Positions 17,223 through 26,608 of a DNA stretch of 63,833 nt are shown in pieces. Below the pieces are notes generated by a model that ran no database searches, was not told the origin of the DNA, and saw nothing but the letters and a program-made list of their open reading frames with translations. Within the stretch, counting starts at the first letter, position 1, and the number at the start of each line of letters is the position of its first letter. Where the stretch lies: positions 1-63,833 of the forward strand of contig CALUJE010000017.1 in the NCBI GenBank assembly GCA_944320885.1, written 5' to 3'. Origin of the DNA: an uncultured Phocaeicola sp. GTDB lineage: Bacteria; Bacteroidota; Bacteroidia; Bacteroidales; Bacteroidaceae. A program made the position numbers and the translations under genes.

Positions 17223-18221
17223 ATGACTTTTGCTAATATAGAATATTTGTTTTTGCTTTTATTGCTTATACCTTATATAGTATGGTATATATTGAATAAA
17301 GGTAAGAATTCTCCGGCTCTGCGAGTTTCGGATACGCATATGTATGCGTTTGCACCACGTAGCTATAAAATTTATTTATTACACGTGCCTTTTATTTTAC
17401 GGCTAGTGGCTTTTACTATGGTGATTTTAATATTGGCACGTCCGCAAACAACTGATAGTTGGGAAAATACAGAAGTTGAAGGTATTGATATCATGTTGGC
17501 TATGGACGTTTCAACAAGTATGCTTGCCGAAGACCTGAAGCCCAATAGACTGGAAGCAGCGAAAGATGTAGCTGCACAATTCATTAACGGACGTCCAAAC
17601 GACAATATTGGTTTAACGATATTTGCCGGTGAAAGCTTTACGCAATGTCCGTTGACAATTGATCATGCTGTGTTATTGAACTTTTTTCAGAATATTAAAT
17701 GTGATATTGCGCAGAGAGGATTGATTTCTGATGGTACTGCCATTGGTATGGGAATCGCAAATGCCGTGTCTCGTTTAAAGGATAGTAAGGCAAAATCGAA
17801 GGTTATCATTTTATTGACAGATGGAACCAACAATGCTGGAGACATCTCTCCGTTGACTGCAGCTGAAATAGCAAAAAGTTTTGGAATACGTGTGTATACA
17901 ATTGGTGTAGGTACTAATGGTACGGCACCATATCCGGTACCAACTTATGCTGGAGTACAATATATGCAAATACCTGTTGAGATAGATGAATCTACCTTGA
18001 CACAAATTGCGGGTACAACGAATGCAAACTATTTTCGTGCGAGCAGTAATTCAAAGTTGGAAGAAGTTTACAAGGAAATTGATAAACTGGAAAAGACGAA
18101 GTTGCAGGTAAAAGAATTCAGTAAGCGTGAAGATGATTATCAGTTATTTGCATGGATTCTGATAATAGCACTCCTTTTGGATATTGTGCTTCGTAATTCA
18201 ATATTAAAGAAAATACCTTAA
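17223..18221 (+). CDS. batA: BatA, vWA-domain aerotolerance protein
   Basis: BatA is a 332-aa inner-membrane protein with an N-terminal membrane anchor pair (about 7-25 and 55-73), a von Willebrand A domain, and a C-terminal hydrophobic segment (about 305-325). The metal-ion-dependent adhesion site is intact: D95-V-S97-T-S99 in MLAMDVSTSM, with ILLTDGTNNAGD further on. In Bacteroides fragilis the Bat genes were described as supporting oxygen tolerance and fitness in the host. The vWA domain is predicted to mediate protein contacts. batB follows after 17 bases. Confidence 0.93.
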   Translation: MTFANIEYLFLLLLLIPYIVWYILNKGKNSPALRVSDTHMYAFAPRSYKIYLLHVPFILRLVAFTMVILILARPQTTDSWENTEVEGIDIMLAMDVSTSMLAEDLKPNRLEAAKDVAAQFINGRPNDNIGLTIFAGESFTQCPLTIDHAVLLNFFQNIKCDIAQRGLISDGTAIGMGIANAVSRLKDSKAKSKVIILLTDGTNNAGDISPLTAAEIAKSFGIRVYTIGVGTNGTAPYPVPTYAGVQYMQIPVEIDESTLTQIAGTTNANYFRASSNSKLEEVYKEIDKLEKTKLQVKEFSKREDDYQLFAWILIIALLLDIVLRNSILKKIP

Positions 18222-18238
18222 AAATAGGAGATTTATAT

Positions 18239-19258
18239 ATGTTTCGATTTGCAGATCCTCAATTTTTATATTTGCTGATTTTATTACCGTTATTGGTTAT
18301 CTTTTTCATATATTCCAATTATCGTCGTAAAAAAAGAATCAGTGAATATGGTGATCCGGAATTAATAAAAGATTTGATGCCGGAAGTTTCTTATTATCGG
18401 CCTATTATAAAATTCTGGATTATGTGGTTAGTGTTAGGACTTGCTATTGTTATGTTGGCCCGACCTCAGTTTGGAACAAAGAAGGAAACAGTAAAGCGTA
18501 GTGGTATAGAGACAATTATAGCGATGGATATTTCCAATTCAATGATGGCAGAGGATGTAGTTCCTACACGATTGTCCAAGGCTAAGATGTTAGTTTCCAG
18601 ACTTGTTGAAAGCTTTACAGATGATAAGGTTGGATTAATCGTTTTTGCAGGAGATGCATTTACCCAATTGCCTATCACCAGTGATTACATTTCTGCGAAA
18701 ATGTTTTTGGAATCGATATCTCCTTCGTTAATCAGTAGTCAGGGAACAAATATTGGTGAAGCTATACGTTTGGCTGTCAGAGGTTTTACTCCACAGGAAA
18801 AAGTCGGACGTGCCATTATTGTTATTACCGATGGTGAAAACCATGAAGGTGGTGCTGTAGAAGCTGCAAAGGAAGCGGCCTCAAAAGGTATGCAGGTGTA
18901 TGTTTTGGGTATAGGTTCACCTGATGGAGCTCCCATTCCGATTGAAGGTTCCAATGAATATCGTAAAGACAAGGATGGAAATGTTGTCGTTACACGCTTG
19001 AATGAACAGATGTGTCGTGAAATAGCTCAGGCAGGTAACGGTGTGTATATTCGTGTTGATAATTCCAGTTCAGCTCAAACTTTATTACAAAAGGAGATTG
19101 ATAAATTGGCAAAGGCCGATTTGGAAACAACTGTTTATTCTAACTATAATGAACAGTTTATGGTTTTGGCATGGATTATATTTATATTCCTTCTGATAGA
19201 CATATTGATTCTTGAAAAGAAGAATCCTTTATTTAAAAATATTAAGCTGTTTCATTAA
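18239..19258 (+). CDS. batB: BatB, vWA-domain aerotolerance protein
   Basis: BatB (339 aa) is a paralogue of BatA in the next gene: two N-terminal membrane segments (about 7-25 and 57-75), a vWA domain with D97-I-S99-N-S101, IVITDGENHEGG, and a C-terminal hydrophobic helix (about 305-325). BatA and BatB are thought to interact and scaffold a membrane complex. The pairing of two vWA paralogues is typical of the operon. The gene is followed after 11 bases by batC. Confidence 0.93.
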   Translation: MFRFADPQFLYLLILLPLLVIFFIYSNYRRKKRISEYGDPELIKDLMPEVSYYRPIIKFWIMWLVLGLAIVMLARPQFGTKKETVKRSGIETIIAMDISNSMMAEDVVPTRLSKAKMLVSRLVESFTDDKVGLIVFAGDAFTQLPITSDYISAKMFLESISPSLISSQGTNIGEAIRLAVRGFTPQEKVGRAIIVITDGENHEGGAVEAAKEAASKGMQVYVLGIGSPDGAPIPIEGSNEYRKDKDGNVVVTRLNEQMCREIAQAGNGVYIRVDNSSSAQTLLQKEIDKLAKADLETTVYSNYNEQFMVLAWIIFIFLLIDILILEKKNPLFKNIKLFH

Positions 19259-19269
19259 TAGAGCATATT

Positions 19270-19989
19270 ATGAAGAGTATAAGATTTATAATAGGATTGT
19301 TTGTTTTGATGTTGCCTGTTTTGGCGATGGCGCAGGGAAATGAGCGCGATCATATTCGGCGTGGAAACAAACTTTATAACGATAGTTTGTTTGTAAAAGC
19401 TGAGGTCGAATATAGAAAAGCTTTAGAAGCAAATCCAAAATCAGCTGTTGCCATGTACAACTTGGGAAATTCCTTATTAATGCAGCAAAAGGCTAAAGAG
19501 GCAATGGAACAGTATGAAGCGGCTTCAAAAATTGAGAAGAACAAAACAAAGCTTGCAAAGATATACCATAATGCAGGAGTTATTTTGCAGGCAGGTAAAC
19601 AATATGCCCAATGTATTGAAGCTTATAAAAACTCTTTACGTAATAATCCTACTGATCATGAAACGCGCTACAATCTTGCTTTGGCTCAAAAGATGTTGAA
19701 AGATCAGCAGAATAATCAGAACCAGGATCAGCAGAAAGATCAGAATGGTGAAAATGATAAGCAGGATAAGGATAAACAAGATAAAGAAGATCAAAACAAG
19801 CAGCAGGAACAAAATAAGCAAAAGCAGGAGCAGCAAAATCAGAATTCTCAAAAGCAGGACAAGAATCAAATGTCTAAAGAGAATGCAGAGCAATTATTGA
19901 ATGCTGTAATGCAGGATGAAAAGAATGTGCAGGATAAAGTGAAGAAAAAACTTCAGATGCGCGGTAAGAAATATGATAAAGATTGGTAA
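19270..19989 (+). CDS. batC: BatC, TPR protein with low-complexity tail
   Basis: BatC (239 aa) has a signal peptide ending about LAMAQ (residue 22) and three TPR-like repeats (about 28-140). Then comes a strongly biased tail rich in Gln, Asn, Lys and Asp (about 148-205), and a short conserved C-terminus with KENAEQLLNAVMQDEKN. It should be periplasmic. The tail is encoded by an imperfect CAG/AAG/GAT-rich stretch at about 19707-19870, likely variable in length between strains. TPRs suggest a scaffold role with BatA, B, D and E. The minus-strand frame opposite the tail is an artefact of this composition. Confidence 0.9.
   Translation: MKSIRFIIGLFVLMLPVLAMAQGNERDHIRRGNKLYNDSLFVKAEVEYRKALEANPKSAVAMYNLGNSLLMQQKAKEAMEQYEAASKIEKNKTKLAKIYHNAGVILQAGKQYAQCIEAYKNSLRNNPTDHETRYNLALAQKMLKDQQNNQNQDQQKDQNGENDKQDKDKQDKEDQNKQQEQNKQKQEQQNQNSQKQDKNQMSKENAEQLLNAVMQDEKNVQDKVKKKLQMRGKKYDKDW
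19707..19870. repeat. Low-complexity Gln/Lys/Asp/Asn coding repeat in batC
   Basis: The DNA is dominated by CAG, AAG, AAA, GAT and AAT codons in irregular alternation, encoding the biased BatC tail. It is not an exact tandem repeat, but the bias makes slippage plausible. Confidence 0.6.
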
Positions 19990-20012
19990 CCTTTTAATTA
20001 AATAAAAGCGAA

Positions 20013-21830
20013 ATGAAGAATTTGTTTTTTCTGGTAGTCTTATGGATTGTAAGCATAAATACTTATGCTGACGATATTCAGTTCACAACGAATGCCCCAG
20101 ATGCTGTAGTAAATGGTGAACAGTTTAAAATTAGTTTTACTGTTAATTCTACCAATGTACGAGACTTTCGGGCACCATCTATTACTGATTTTGAGGTTTT
20201 GATGGGACCTTCACGTTCTCAGCAGTCCAGCACACAAATAATAAATGGAAATGTGTCATCATCCAGTTCTATAACATATACATATGTTTTGATTGCAAAC
20301 AAAGTTGGAACATTTACAATTCCTGGTGCTACGATAAAGATTAACGGTAAAGATTATAAATCAAATTCAGTAACGGTTAAGGTTCTGCCTCCTGATCAGA
20401 ATGGTGGAGCATCCAATAGAGGTAATTCACAGCATAATGCATCTAATGCCCAAAATATATCCAATAAAGATTTGTTTATTACTGCAACTTTGAACAAGAC
20501 GCAGGTATATGAGCAGGAGGCCATTTTGTTGACTTATAAAATATATACTGTTCTTAATTTGACAGAATTAAGAGGAGACATGCCCGATTTGAAAGGTTTC
20601 CATACACAAGAAGTTCCTCTGCCTCGCAGTAAACAATATTCATTGGAACATTATAACGGACGCAATTACCGAACCATCTTGTGGAGTCAGTATGTGCTGT
20701 TCCCACAACAAACCGGTAAACTGGAAATTCCTTCAATTACGTATGAAGGGGTTATTGAACAGGAAAACCGAAATATAGATCCTTTTGAAGCTTTCTTTAA
20801 TGGCGGAGCAGGTTACATCACTGTCAGAAAAAAGATTGTTACTCCAAGTTTGACTGTAAATGTATTGCCTTTACCAGACAATAAACCGGCATCGTTTATG
20901 GGAGCAGTAGGTGACTTCTCTATTACTTCTTCAATCAATTCAACGAAGGTAAAAACAGGCGATGCATTGACTGTAAAGATTGTTGTTTCAGGAACAGGTA
21001 ACATGAAACTGATAGGAACACCAGAAGTTAAATTCCCCTCAGATTTTGAAGTTTATGATCCGAAAATAGACAATAAATTCTCTTTAACACAAGCCGGGCT
21101 GACTGGAAATAAGGTCTTTGAATATTTGGCAATTCCACGTCATGCCGGTAAATATACCATACCTGCATCTGAGTTTACTTTCTTTGATTCAAAGACAAAG
21201 AAATATAAAACTCTGAAAACTGAGGAATATACAATTGAGGTAGAAAAAGGCAAGGGAGATGCAAGTCAGGTATTGGCAGATTTCACCAATAAAGAGGATA
21301 TAAAGCGATTAGGAAAAGACATTTTATACATCAAGTTGGGAGATACAACTCTGCGTGATAGAGACCATTTCTTCTATGGCTCATTTGTATATTATATATG
21401 GTATATAATACCTCTTGTATTATTTATTATCATAATTATAGCAGGACGTAAAAAAGCTTTGGAGAATGCTAATTTGGCAAAGGTTCGTACGAAAAAGGCA
21501 AATAAGATTGCCACAAAACGCATGAAGGCTGCCGGAGCTCTTTTATCACAAAATAAGAAAGAAGCTTTTTATGATGAAGTATTGAAGGCTCTTTGGGGAT
21601 ATATTAGTGATAAGTTGAATATAGCAGTATCTGACTTGTCAAAAGATAATATTGAATATGAATTATCTAAATACGGTATATCTGATGATCTGATAAAAGA
21701 ATTTATTGAAACTTTAAATCAGTGTGAGTTTGCCAGATATGCTCCAGGAAATGAAAATGAAGCAATGGATAAGGTTTACTCTATGGCTGTAGATGTTATA
21801 AGTAAAATAGAGGATAGTATCAAACACTAA
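20013..21830 (+). CDS. batD: BatD, oxygen tolerance membrane protein
   Basis: BatD (605 aa) has a signal peptide (MKNLFFLVVLWIVSINTYA), a long periplasmic region of repeated beta-sandwich domains (about 20-440), one membrane span (about 450-472, YIWYIIPLVLFIIIIIAG), and a C-terminal cytoplasmic helical region. The protein matches the Bacteroidota BatD family in size and topology. It is predicted to be the main periplasmic part of the Bat assembly. batE follows after 13 bases. Confidence 0.92.
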   Translation: MKNLFFLVVLWIVSINTYADDIQFTTNAPDAVVNGEQFKISFTVNSTNVRDFRAPSITDFEVLMGPSRSQQSSTQIINGNVSSSSSITYTYVLIANKVGTFTIPGATIKINGKDYKSNSVTVKVLPPDQNGGASNRGNSQHNASNAQNISNKDLFITATLNKTQVYEQEAILLTYKIYTVLNLTELRGDMPDLKGFHTQEVPLPRSKQYSLEHYNGRNYRTILWSQYVLFPQQTGKLEIPSITYEGVIEQENRNIDPFEAFFNGGAGYITVRKKIVTPSLTVNVLPLPDNKPASFMGAVGDFSITSSINSTKVKTGDALTVKIVVSGTGNMKLIGTPEVKFPSDFEVYDPKIDNKFSLTQAGLTGNKVFEYLAIPRHAGKYTIPASEFTFFDSKTKKYKTLKTEEYTIEVEKGKGDASQVLADFTNKEDIKRLGKDILYIKLGDTTLRDRDHFFYGSFVYYIWYIIPLVLFIIIIIAGRKKALENANLAKVRTKKANKIATKRMKAAGALLSQNKKEAFYDEVLKALWGYISDKLNIAVSDLSKDNIEYELSKYGISDDLIKEFIETLNQCEFARYAPGNENEAMDKVYSMAVDVISKIEDSIKH

Positions 21831-21843
21831 TTAGGGAAAAAAC

Positions 21844-22698
21844 ATGAAAAAAATAATTTATATAGCAGTCCTTCTTTTTGGCCTATCTGCTTTTTCTTAT
21901 GCACAAAATGTAGATTCTCTTGCAAATAGTGCAGTTGAGCAGAATACATCGTATGTCAATGATAGTGTTGCTACACAAGTGACTGGTGAGTTGCCAGCAG
22001 GTAAAAATATAACAAAAGCGATGGCCGACAGTGCATATGCTAAAGGTGATTATGCAGAGGCTATAGAAATGTATGAATATATTTTGGCTAATCAAGGAGT
22101 ATCAGCTGCTATTTACTATAATTTGGGCAACAGTTATTATAAGAATAAGAATATTGCCCGTTCAATATTAAATTTGGAAAGAGCTCATCTGTTAGATCCT
22201 GGAGATTCTGATATCCGCTTTAATCTGGAAATGGCTAAAAGTAAGGCTGTTGATAAAGTAGATACTGTAAATGAGATATTCATAACAACATGGATTAAGA
22301 ATTTTAGAAACTGTTTCAGTTCTGATGGATGGGGAACAATGGGAATAGTCCTTTTTGTTTGTGCTTTATTGCTTTTAGGTTGTTATATATTCGGAAAAGC
22401 TTTGGTTCTCAAGAAAATTGGTTTTATTGGAGCCATAATATGTGTGATTTTTGTCATAATCTCTAATATCTTTGCATATCAGCAGAAAAAAATCCTGACT
22501 GAGCATAGAGGTGCCATTATTATGGAGCCGAGTGTAACAGCCAAAAGTACTCCTGATGCTGGGGGAACAGACTTGTTCATTTTGCATGAAGGTCATAAAG
22601 TTACTATCAAAGATTCAACAATGAAAGAATGGCGTGAGATTCAATTGGAAGATGGTAGTATTGGGTGGGTTCCGGTGCAGGTCTTAGAAGTAATATAA
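21844..22698 (+). CDS. batE: BatE, TPR and SH3-like domain protein
   Basis: BatE (284 aa) begins with a signal peptide ending about FSYAQ (residue 21). TPR repeats follow at about 57-140 (KGDYAEAIEMYEYIL, AIYYNLGNSYYKNKN). Two hydrophobic segments lie at about 161-181 and 187-208, and an SH3b-like C-terminus at about 220-284 ends GWVPVQVLEVI. Such SH3b domains often bind peptidoglycan or peptides. It is the last classic Bat gene, with a small membrane protein gene starting 7 bases later. Confidence 0.9.
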   Translation: MKKIIYIAVLLFGLSAFSYAQNVDSLANSAVEQNTSYVNDSVATQVTGELPAGKNITKAMADSAYAKGDYAEAIEMYEYILANQGVSAAIYYNLGNSYYKNKNIARSILNLERAHLLDPGDSDIRFNLEMAKSKAVDKVDTVNEIFITTWIKNFRNCFSSDGWGTMGIVLFVCALLLLGCYIFGKALVLKKIGFIGAIICVIFVIISNIFAYQQKKILTEHRGAIIMEPSVTAKSTPDAGGTDLFILHEGHKVTIKDSTMKEWREIQLEDGSIGWVPVQVLEVI

Positions 22699-22705
22699 AA
22701 TCACA

Positions 22706-23272
22706 ATGTTTGAATTGTTGAGCAATATATTTGGTATGTGGATAGGAAAAGATATGAATTATTTCTTTTCTTATCCATATATTTATATAGTAATGTTATT
22801 ATTATGGGGATACGTTATCATACGTAATAATTCGATTAAAAATAGCTTATTGATAATTCTTTTAATGGGTGGGCTATTTTTATATAATTATGTGATGACT
22901 AATATTATGCATCTGACGTATATTCCATTTATCAATATTCTTTTTACTGCTATTGTTTTCCTGTTACTTTTATTCCGCTCTTTTTCTTTTTTTATTATCA
23001 GTTTGTTGTTTGTGCTTCATTATTATCTGTTCTCATATTTATTGTCAACAGTGTTCCTTAAAAATGTAGGTATATCATTGTTAGGTTCCTTGATATTTTA
23101 TGCAATCTATTATTTCCTAAACAGAAGACTGGTTTTGGATGATCGAAAACTTATTTCTGAACAATACACGAAAACAGGTTATTTTGTGCCAGATATATGT
23201 TTGTTGAACATTGTTTATTTAGTCGTTTTTTTTGCAGGATTAATCTATACAGTCAGTAGTAAGATTATTTAG
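22706..23272 (+). CDS. Polytopic membrane protein downstream of batE
   Basis: This 188-aa protein is very hydrophobic, with five or six predicted membrane helices (for example around 22-38, 44-63, 72-92, 97-120, 122-137 and 163-185). I recognise no family. It begins 7 bases after batE and is on the same strand, so it is probably cotranscribed. It could be an accessory of the Bat membrane assembly or a passenger. Confidence 0.65.
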   Translation: MFELLSNIFGMWIGKDMNYFFSYPYIYIVMLLLWGYVIIRNNSIKNSLLIILLMGGLFLYNYVMTNIMHLTYIPFINILFTAIVFLLLLFRSFSFFIISLLFVLHYYLFSYLLSTVFLKNVGISLLGSLIFYAIYYFLNRRLVLDDRKLISEQYTKTGYFVPDICLLNIVYLVVFFAGLIYTVSSKII

Positions 23273-23385
23273 TTCCTTTTTTGCATGAAAAAACTATGCT
23301 TTTTATTGTGTACATGTTAATCTTTTACTAAATTTATTCCGTGATTTAATACTCGAGAATATTTAACTTTAAAACTTGTAATATC

Positions 23386-23670
23386 ATGGAAAGAACCATT
23401 ACTTTCAATGAACTTCGTAAAATTAAAGATTCATTGCCAGATGGAAGTATGCACAGAATAGCTGATGAATTGAATTTATCTGTTGATACAGTGCGTAATT
23501 TTTTTGGAGGACAAAATTTTAAAGAGGGAAAAAGCGTAGGTATACATATAGAGCCGGGACCTAATGGCGGTATTGTCAGAATAGATGATACAACTGTATT
23601 GGATAAGGCATTGAAGATATTGGACGAGCTGAATATTAATTATAATAATACTCAGACAGCAGAAGAGTAA
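23386..23670 (+). CDS. Small HTH-like DNA-binding protein
   Basis: This 94-aa cytosolic protein has a helix-turn-helix-like stretch, MHRIADELNLSVDTVRNFFG (about residues 22-41). An acidic and Gly/Pro-rich segment (HIEPGPNGGIVRIDD) and a C-terminal helix follow. It resembles small DNA-binding proteins conserved in Bacteroidales, usually annotated only as DNA-binding. A terminator follows. The gap upstream (23273-23385) contains TAACTTTA, an imperfect -7 box, so it may have its own promoter. Confidence 0.7.
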   Translation: MERTITFNELRKIKDSLPDGSMHRIADELNLSVDTVRNFFGGQNFKEGKSVGIHIEPGPNGGIVRIDDTTVLDKALKILDELNINYNNTQTAEE

Positions 23671-23778
23671 TTAGAGTACAATATTTATTCTATCGTATAT
23701 TTTTAAATCCTTTGTATAAGGAGTATAAAGTCTCTCTATCTTATAAGAGATATTTATAAAGCAGTTTTAATAAGAAGG

Positions 23779-23823
23779 AAATAGCATGTGAATGAGCATT
23801 TTAACTTGATTCACATGCTATTT
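23779..23823. terminator. Bidirectional terminator between convergent genes
   Basis: Positions 23779-23793 and 23809-23823 form a perfect 15-bp stem with a 15-base loop and flanking A and T runs. It lies between the plus-strand DNA-binding gene and the minus-strand DUF1573 gene and can serve both. Confidence 0.9.
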
Positions 23824-23847
23824 TTATATGGATAAGATTATGTTTTC

Positions 23848-24252
23848 TTATTTTTTATCGCTGATCATGCTGCCTTTTATCGTTAACCGATGTATCTGTT
23901 GTTCGGTATTGGCTCTTATTATAATTTTCTTTTCAAATTCCCCAGCACGTTTTCCTTTTCCGTTATAAGTTACCTTTATTTCTCCTCCCTCATTGGGCTT
24001 TATCGGTTCTTTTGGAAATATGGGAGTTGTACATCCGCAATTTGCAATAGCTTGGTTAATAACCAATAAACCATCTCCTGTGTTTTTAAATTTGAAAACA
24101 CAAGTAACAGGGCCATCAGATTCTTTAAACGTTCCAAAATCATGTACTTCCTTTTCAAAAGTAATTTTAGGTTTGTTACTTTTTACTTCTTGAGCGATAG
24201 AGATATTAATTGCTACAAAAAGTAATGTGAGTGTTGCTAATAGTTTCTTCAT
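23848..24252 (-). CDS. DUF1573 secreted protein
   Basis: This 134-aa protein has a signal peptide ending about NISIAQ (residue 21) and a single DUF1573 domain: EKEVHDFGTFKESDGPVTCV, NCGCTTPIFPKEPIKPNE and KKIIIRANTEQQIHRLTIKG. The fold is immunoglobulin-like, related to ASH/HYDIN domains, and exported in Bacteroidota; its function is unknown. Two cysteines in NCGCTTP are conserved in the family. The gene starts 4 bases after the RelA/SpoT-type gene ends, so they are likely cotranscribed. Confidence 0.85.
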   Translation of the reverse strand: MKKLLATLTLLFVAINISIAQEVKSNKPKITFEKEVHDFGTFKESDGPVTCVFKFKNTGDGLLVINQAIANCGCTTPIFPKEPIKPNEGGEIKVTYNGKGKRAGEFEKKIIIRANTEQQIHRLTIKGSMISDKK

Positions 24253-24256
24253 CTTT

Positions 24257-26473
24257 TTAATTCCTTGATATTTGTTTTACACCTTTTACAGTTCTCAATT
24301 TACGTATTAAAGCTTCTAATTTAGACGTATCATTGACCATTACAGTCAGCGTGCCAGAGAATAAGCCATCATTAGATGCTATTCCAATAGAACGCAATTG
24401 TATATTATCCTCTTTAGATATAATAGATGTTATGTTGTTGACAATTCCAATATCATCATTTCCTACAACAGTTAATGTAATGGGATAAAGTTGTCCTTTG
24501 CTTTTTCCTGCCCATCGTGCCTTAACAATACGATATCCGAATCGTGCTTTCATTTGTGCTGCATTGGGGCAGTCGTTACGATGTATTTTTATTCCGCCAT
24601 TAACTGTAATGAATCCAAAAACATCGTCTCCGTATATAGGATTACAACATTTTGATAATGTAAAATCAATGCCTTTCAGATTTTGGTCTATAACCAGTAC
24701 ATCTGTATTAGAGCCAGCATATTCATCCAGATTGTTCTGTATGTTGTAATTTTCGGCGCTTCTGGGCTGTAGTTCTGCTGCAATTTCATTTTCTTTTTTC
24801 AGCATAACTACATACTTGTCAATGATATCGTTTATATCAATTGTTTCATCTGCAATATTTTGATAAAAGTCTGTAACTTCTTTAAATCCTTCTTTCTTTA
24901 TTAGGCGCATCATTACAGCTTCATCGTATTCAAGTTTGCGGTTTTTGAATTTTCTTTCTAACGTTTCTTTAGCGAAAGCAGCCTGTTTTGACGCAATCTC
25001 TTTTAGAGTCTGACGTATTTTGGAGCGTGCTTTTGAAGTCGTTACTATATTAATCCAATCCTGTTTCGGAGTTTGGGTATTTGATGTAATAATTTCTACT
25101 TGATCACCACTATGCAATTGATACCTGATAGGTACATTTCTATTGTTTACTTTACCTCCAATGCATTTACAACCAAGGTTTGAATGGATATGAAAGGCAA
25201 AATCGAGTACAGTTGCTCCTTTAGGTAATTTATACAAATCACCTTTTGGGGAGAAAATAAAAACTTCATCTTCATAAAGCTCCATTTTGAACTGATCCAT
25301 CGCCTGCATATCATTGTCGCTGTTTTCCAAAGCTTCTCTGATAGAGGTTAACCATTCATCCAGACCGGTTTCTCCTTTGATACCTTTATATCGCCAGTGT
25401 GCAGCAAGTCCTCTTTCTGCAATCTCATCCATACGTTCCGTACGGATCTGTACCTCAACCCATTTTCCTTCAGGTCCCATAACTGTAATGTGGAGAGATT
25501 CGTATCCGTTACTTTTAGGTATTGATAGCCAGTCTCTCAATCGCTTGGGGTTGGGCTGATACATGTCTGTTACGATAGAATATGCTTGCCAGCATTCTTG
25601 TTTTTCTTTTTCTAAAGGAGAGTCTAAAATGATACGAATGGCAAACAAATCATATATTCCTTCGAATGTAGTCTGCTGTTTTTTCATTTTCTGGGCGATA
25701 GAATGAATTGATTTGGTTCGCCCTTTCATATGAAATTTCAGTCCTGCTTCCTCCAGTTTTTTTTCAATTGGTTTGATGAATGCAGTAATATAGCGGTCGC
25801 GTGAGGCCTTGGTCTCATTCAGCTTCTCTTTGATATGATAATATATATCATGCTGCGTATATTTAAGAGACAAGTCCTCCAGCTCGGATTTCAATTTATA
25901 CAATCCAAGTTTATGAGCCAAAGGTGCATATAGATATGCAGCTTCGTTGGCAACTTCAATTCGTGCGCTTTCATTGGGAGCATCTTTTATCTGACGCATT
26001 ACATTTACACGGTCTGCAATCATGATTAAGATAACTCTGATGTCTTCGGCAAAAGAAAGCAATAAATTACGAAAGTTCTCAGACTCTATGGTCGGATTCT
26101 TTGCATATAGTTCATTTATTCGAATTAAGCCTCGTATAATACCGGCAACGTCTTCTCCGTATTCTTTTTGTATTTGTTCGGATGTGATAAAGTTACTTTG
26201 TACACATCCATGTAACATTATACCTAAAATAGAAGCACGTTGCATTCCGATCTCTTCTGCTACGATGATTGTTGTTTTCATGTCTTTGATAATCGGATTG
26301 ATACCAAAAACATCACGTTGAAGTGAATGACTTTGGGCCGCTTGAATCAGATGATTTTTCAGCCTTTTGCAATCATCTTTATGAAGCATGTCACCTGAAA
26401 GACATAGCAGTTCTTTGTATAGGTGAAAGAGTTCTTTATGTTCTTCAGGTGTGAAGAATTCTTTTTCGTCCAT
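24257..26473 (-). CDS. RelA/SpoT homologue with degenerate hydrolase domain, (p)ppGpp synthetase
   Basis: This 738-aa long RSH protein has the usual order: HD domain (about 40-200), synthetase domain (about 230-365), TGS (about 402-465), a helical and zinc-finger region with KCCNP, and a C-terminal ACT domain (about 660-735). The synthetase segments FEGIYDLFAIRII, IPKSNGYESLHITV and VEVQIRTERMDEIAERGLAA look intact. In the hydrolase domain the expected His-Asp pair reads LHGCV (H88-G89). The expected IIHP reads GINP, and the DRLHN-like motif reads ADRVNVM. This predicts synthesis without hydrolysis, as in RelA. A second, bifunctional RSH would be needed elsewhere. Confidence 0.9.
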   Translation of the reverse strand: MDEKEFFTPEEHKELFHLYKELLCLSGDMLHKDDCKRLKNHLIQAAQSHSLQRDVFGINPIIKDMKTTIIVAEEIGMQRASILGIMLHGCVQSNFITSEQIQKEYGEDVAGIIRGLIRINELYAKNPTIESENFRNLLLSFAEDIRVILIMIADRVNVMRQIKDAPNESARIEVANEAAYLYAPLAHKLGLYKLKSELEDLSLKYTQHDIYYHIKEKLNETKASRDRYITAFIKPIEKKLEEAGLKFHMKGRTKSIHSIAQKMKKQQTTFEGIYDLFAIRIILDSPLEKEKQECWQAYSIVTDMYQPNPKRLRDWLSIPKSNGYESLHITVMGPEGKWVEVQIRTERMDEIAERGLAAHWRYKGIKGETGLDEWLTSIREALENSDNDMQAMDQFKMELYEDEVFIFSPKGDLYKLPKGATVLDFAFHIHSNLGCKCIGGKVNNRNVPIRYQLHSGDQVEIITSNTQTPKQDWINIVTTSKARSKIRQTLKEIASKQAAFAKETLERKFKNRKLEYDEAVMMRLIKKEGFKEVTDFYQNIADETIDINDIIDKYVVMLKKENEIAAELQPRSAENYNIQNNLDEYAGSNTDVLVIDQNLKGIDFTLSKCCNPIYGDDVFGFITVNGGIKIHRNDCPNAAQMKARFGYRIVKARWAGKSKGQLYPITLTVVGNDDIGIVNNITSIISKEDNIQLRSIGIASNDGLFSGTLTVMVNDTSKLEALIRKLRTVKGVKQISRN

Positions 26474-26543
26474 ATCTTAGAAATTTTGTCTGTAAAATTA
26501 CTTTTTTTATCCGTTTTTGTGCACAACTCACCGGAAATATTTA

Positions 26544-26551
26544 TACTTTTG
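26544..26551 (+). promoter_or_regulatory. DUF4301 gene promoter -7 box (TACTTTTG)
   Basis: TACTTTTG followed by G fits TAnnTTTG and lies 57 bases upstream of the ATG at 26609, in the divergent region shared with the RSH gene. Confidence 0.6.
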
Positions 26552-26608
26552 GCATAAAAATTAGTAATAACAAATAAGAATCGCTATTAACTTTAATTCT
26601 TTATATAT

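Noticed and set aside
19636..19893. Minus-strand Leu/Ile-rich open frame opposite batC
   Set aside because: It is a composition artefact of the Gln/Lys/Asp codon tract on the plus strand.
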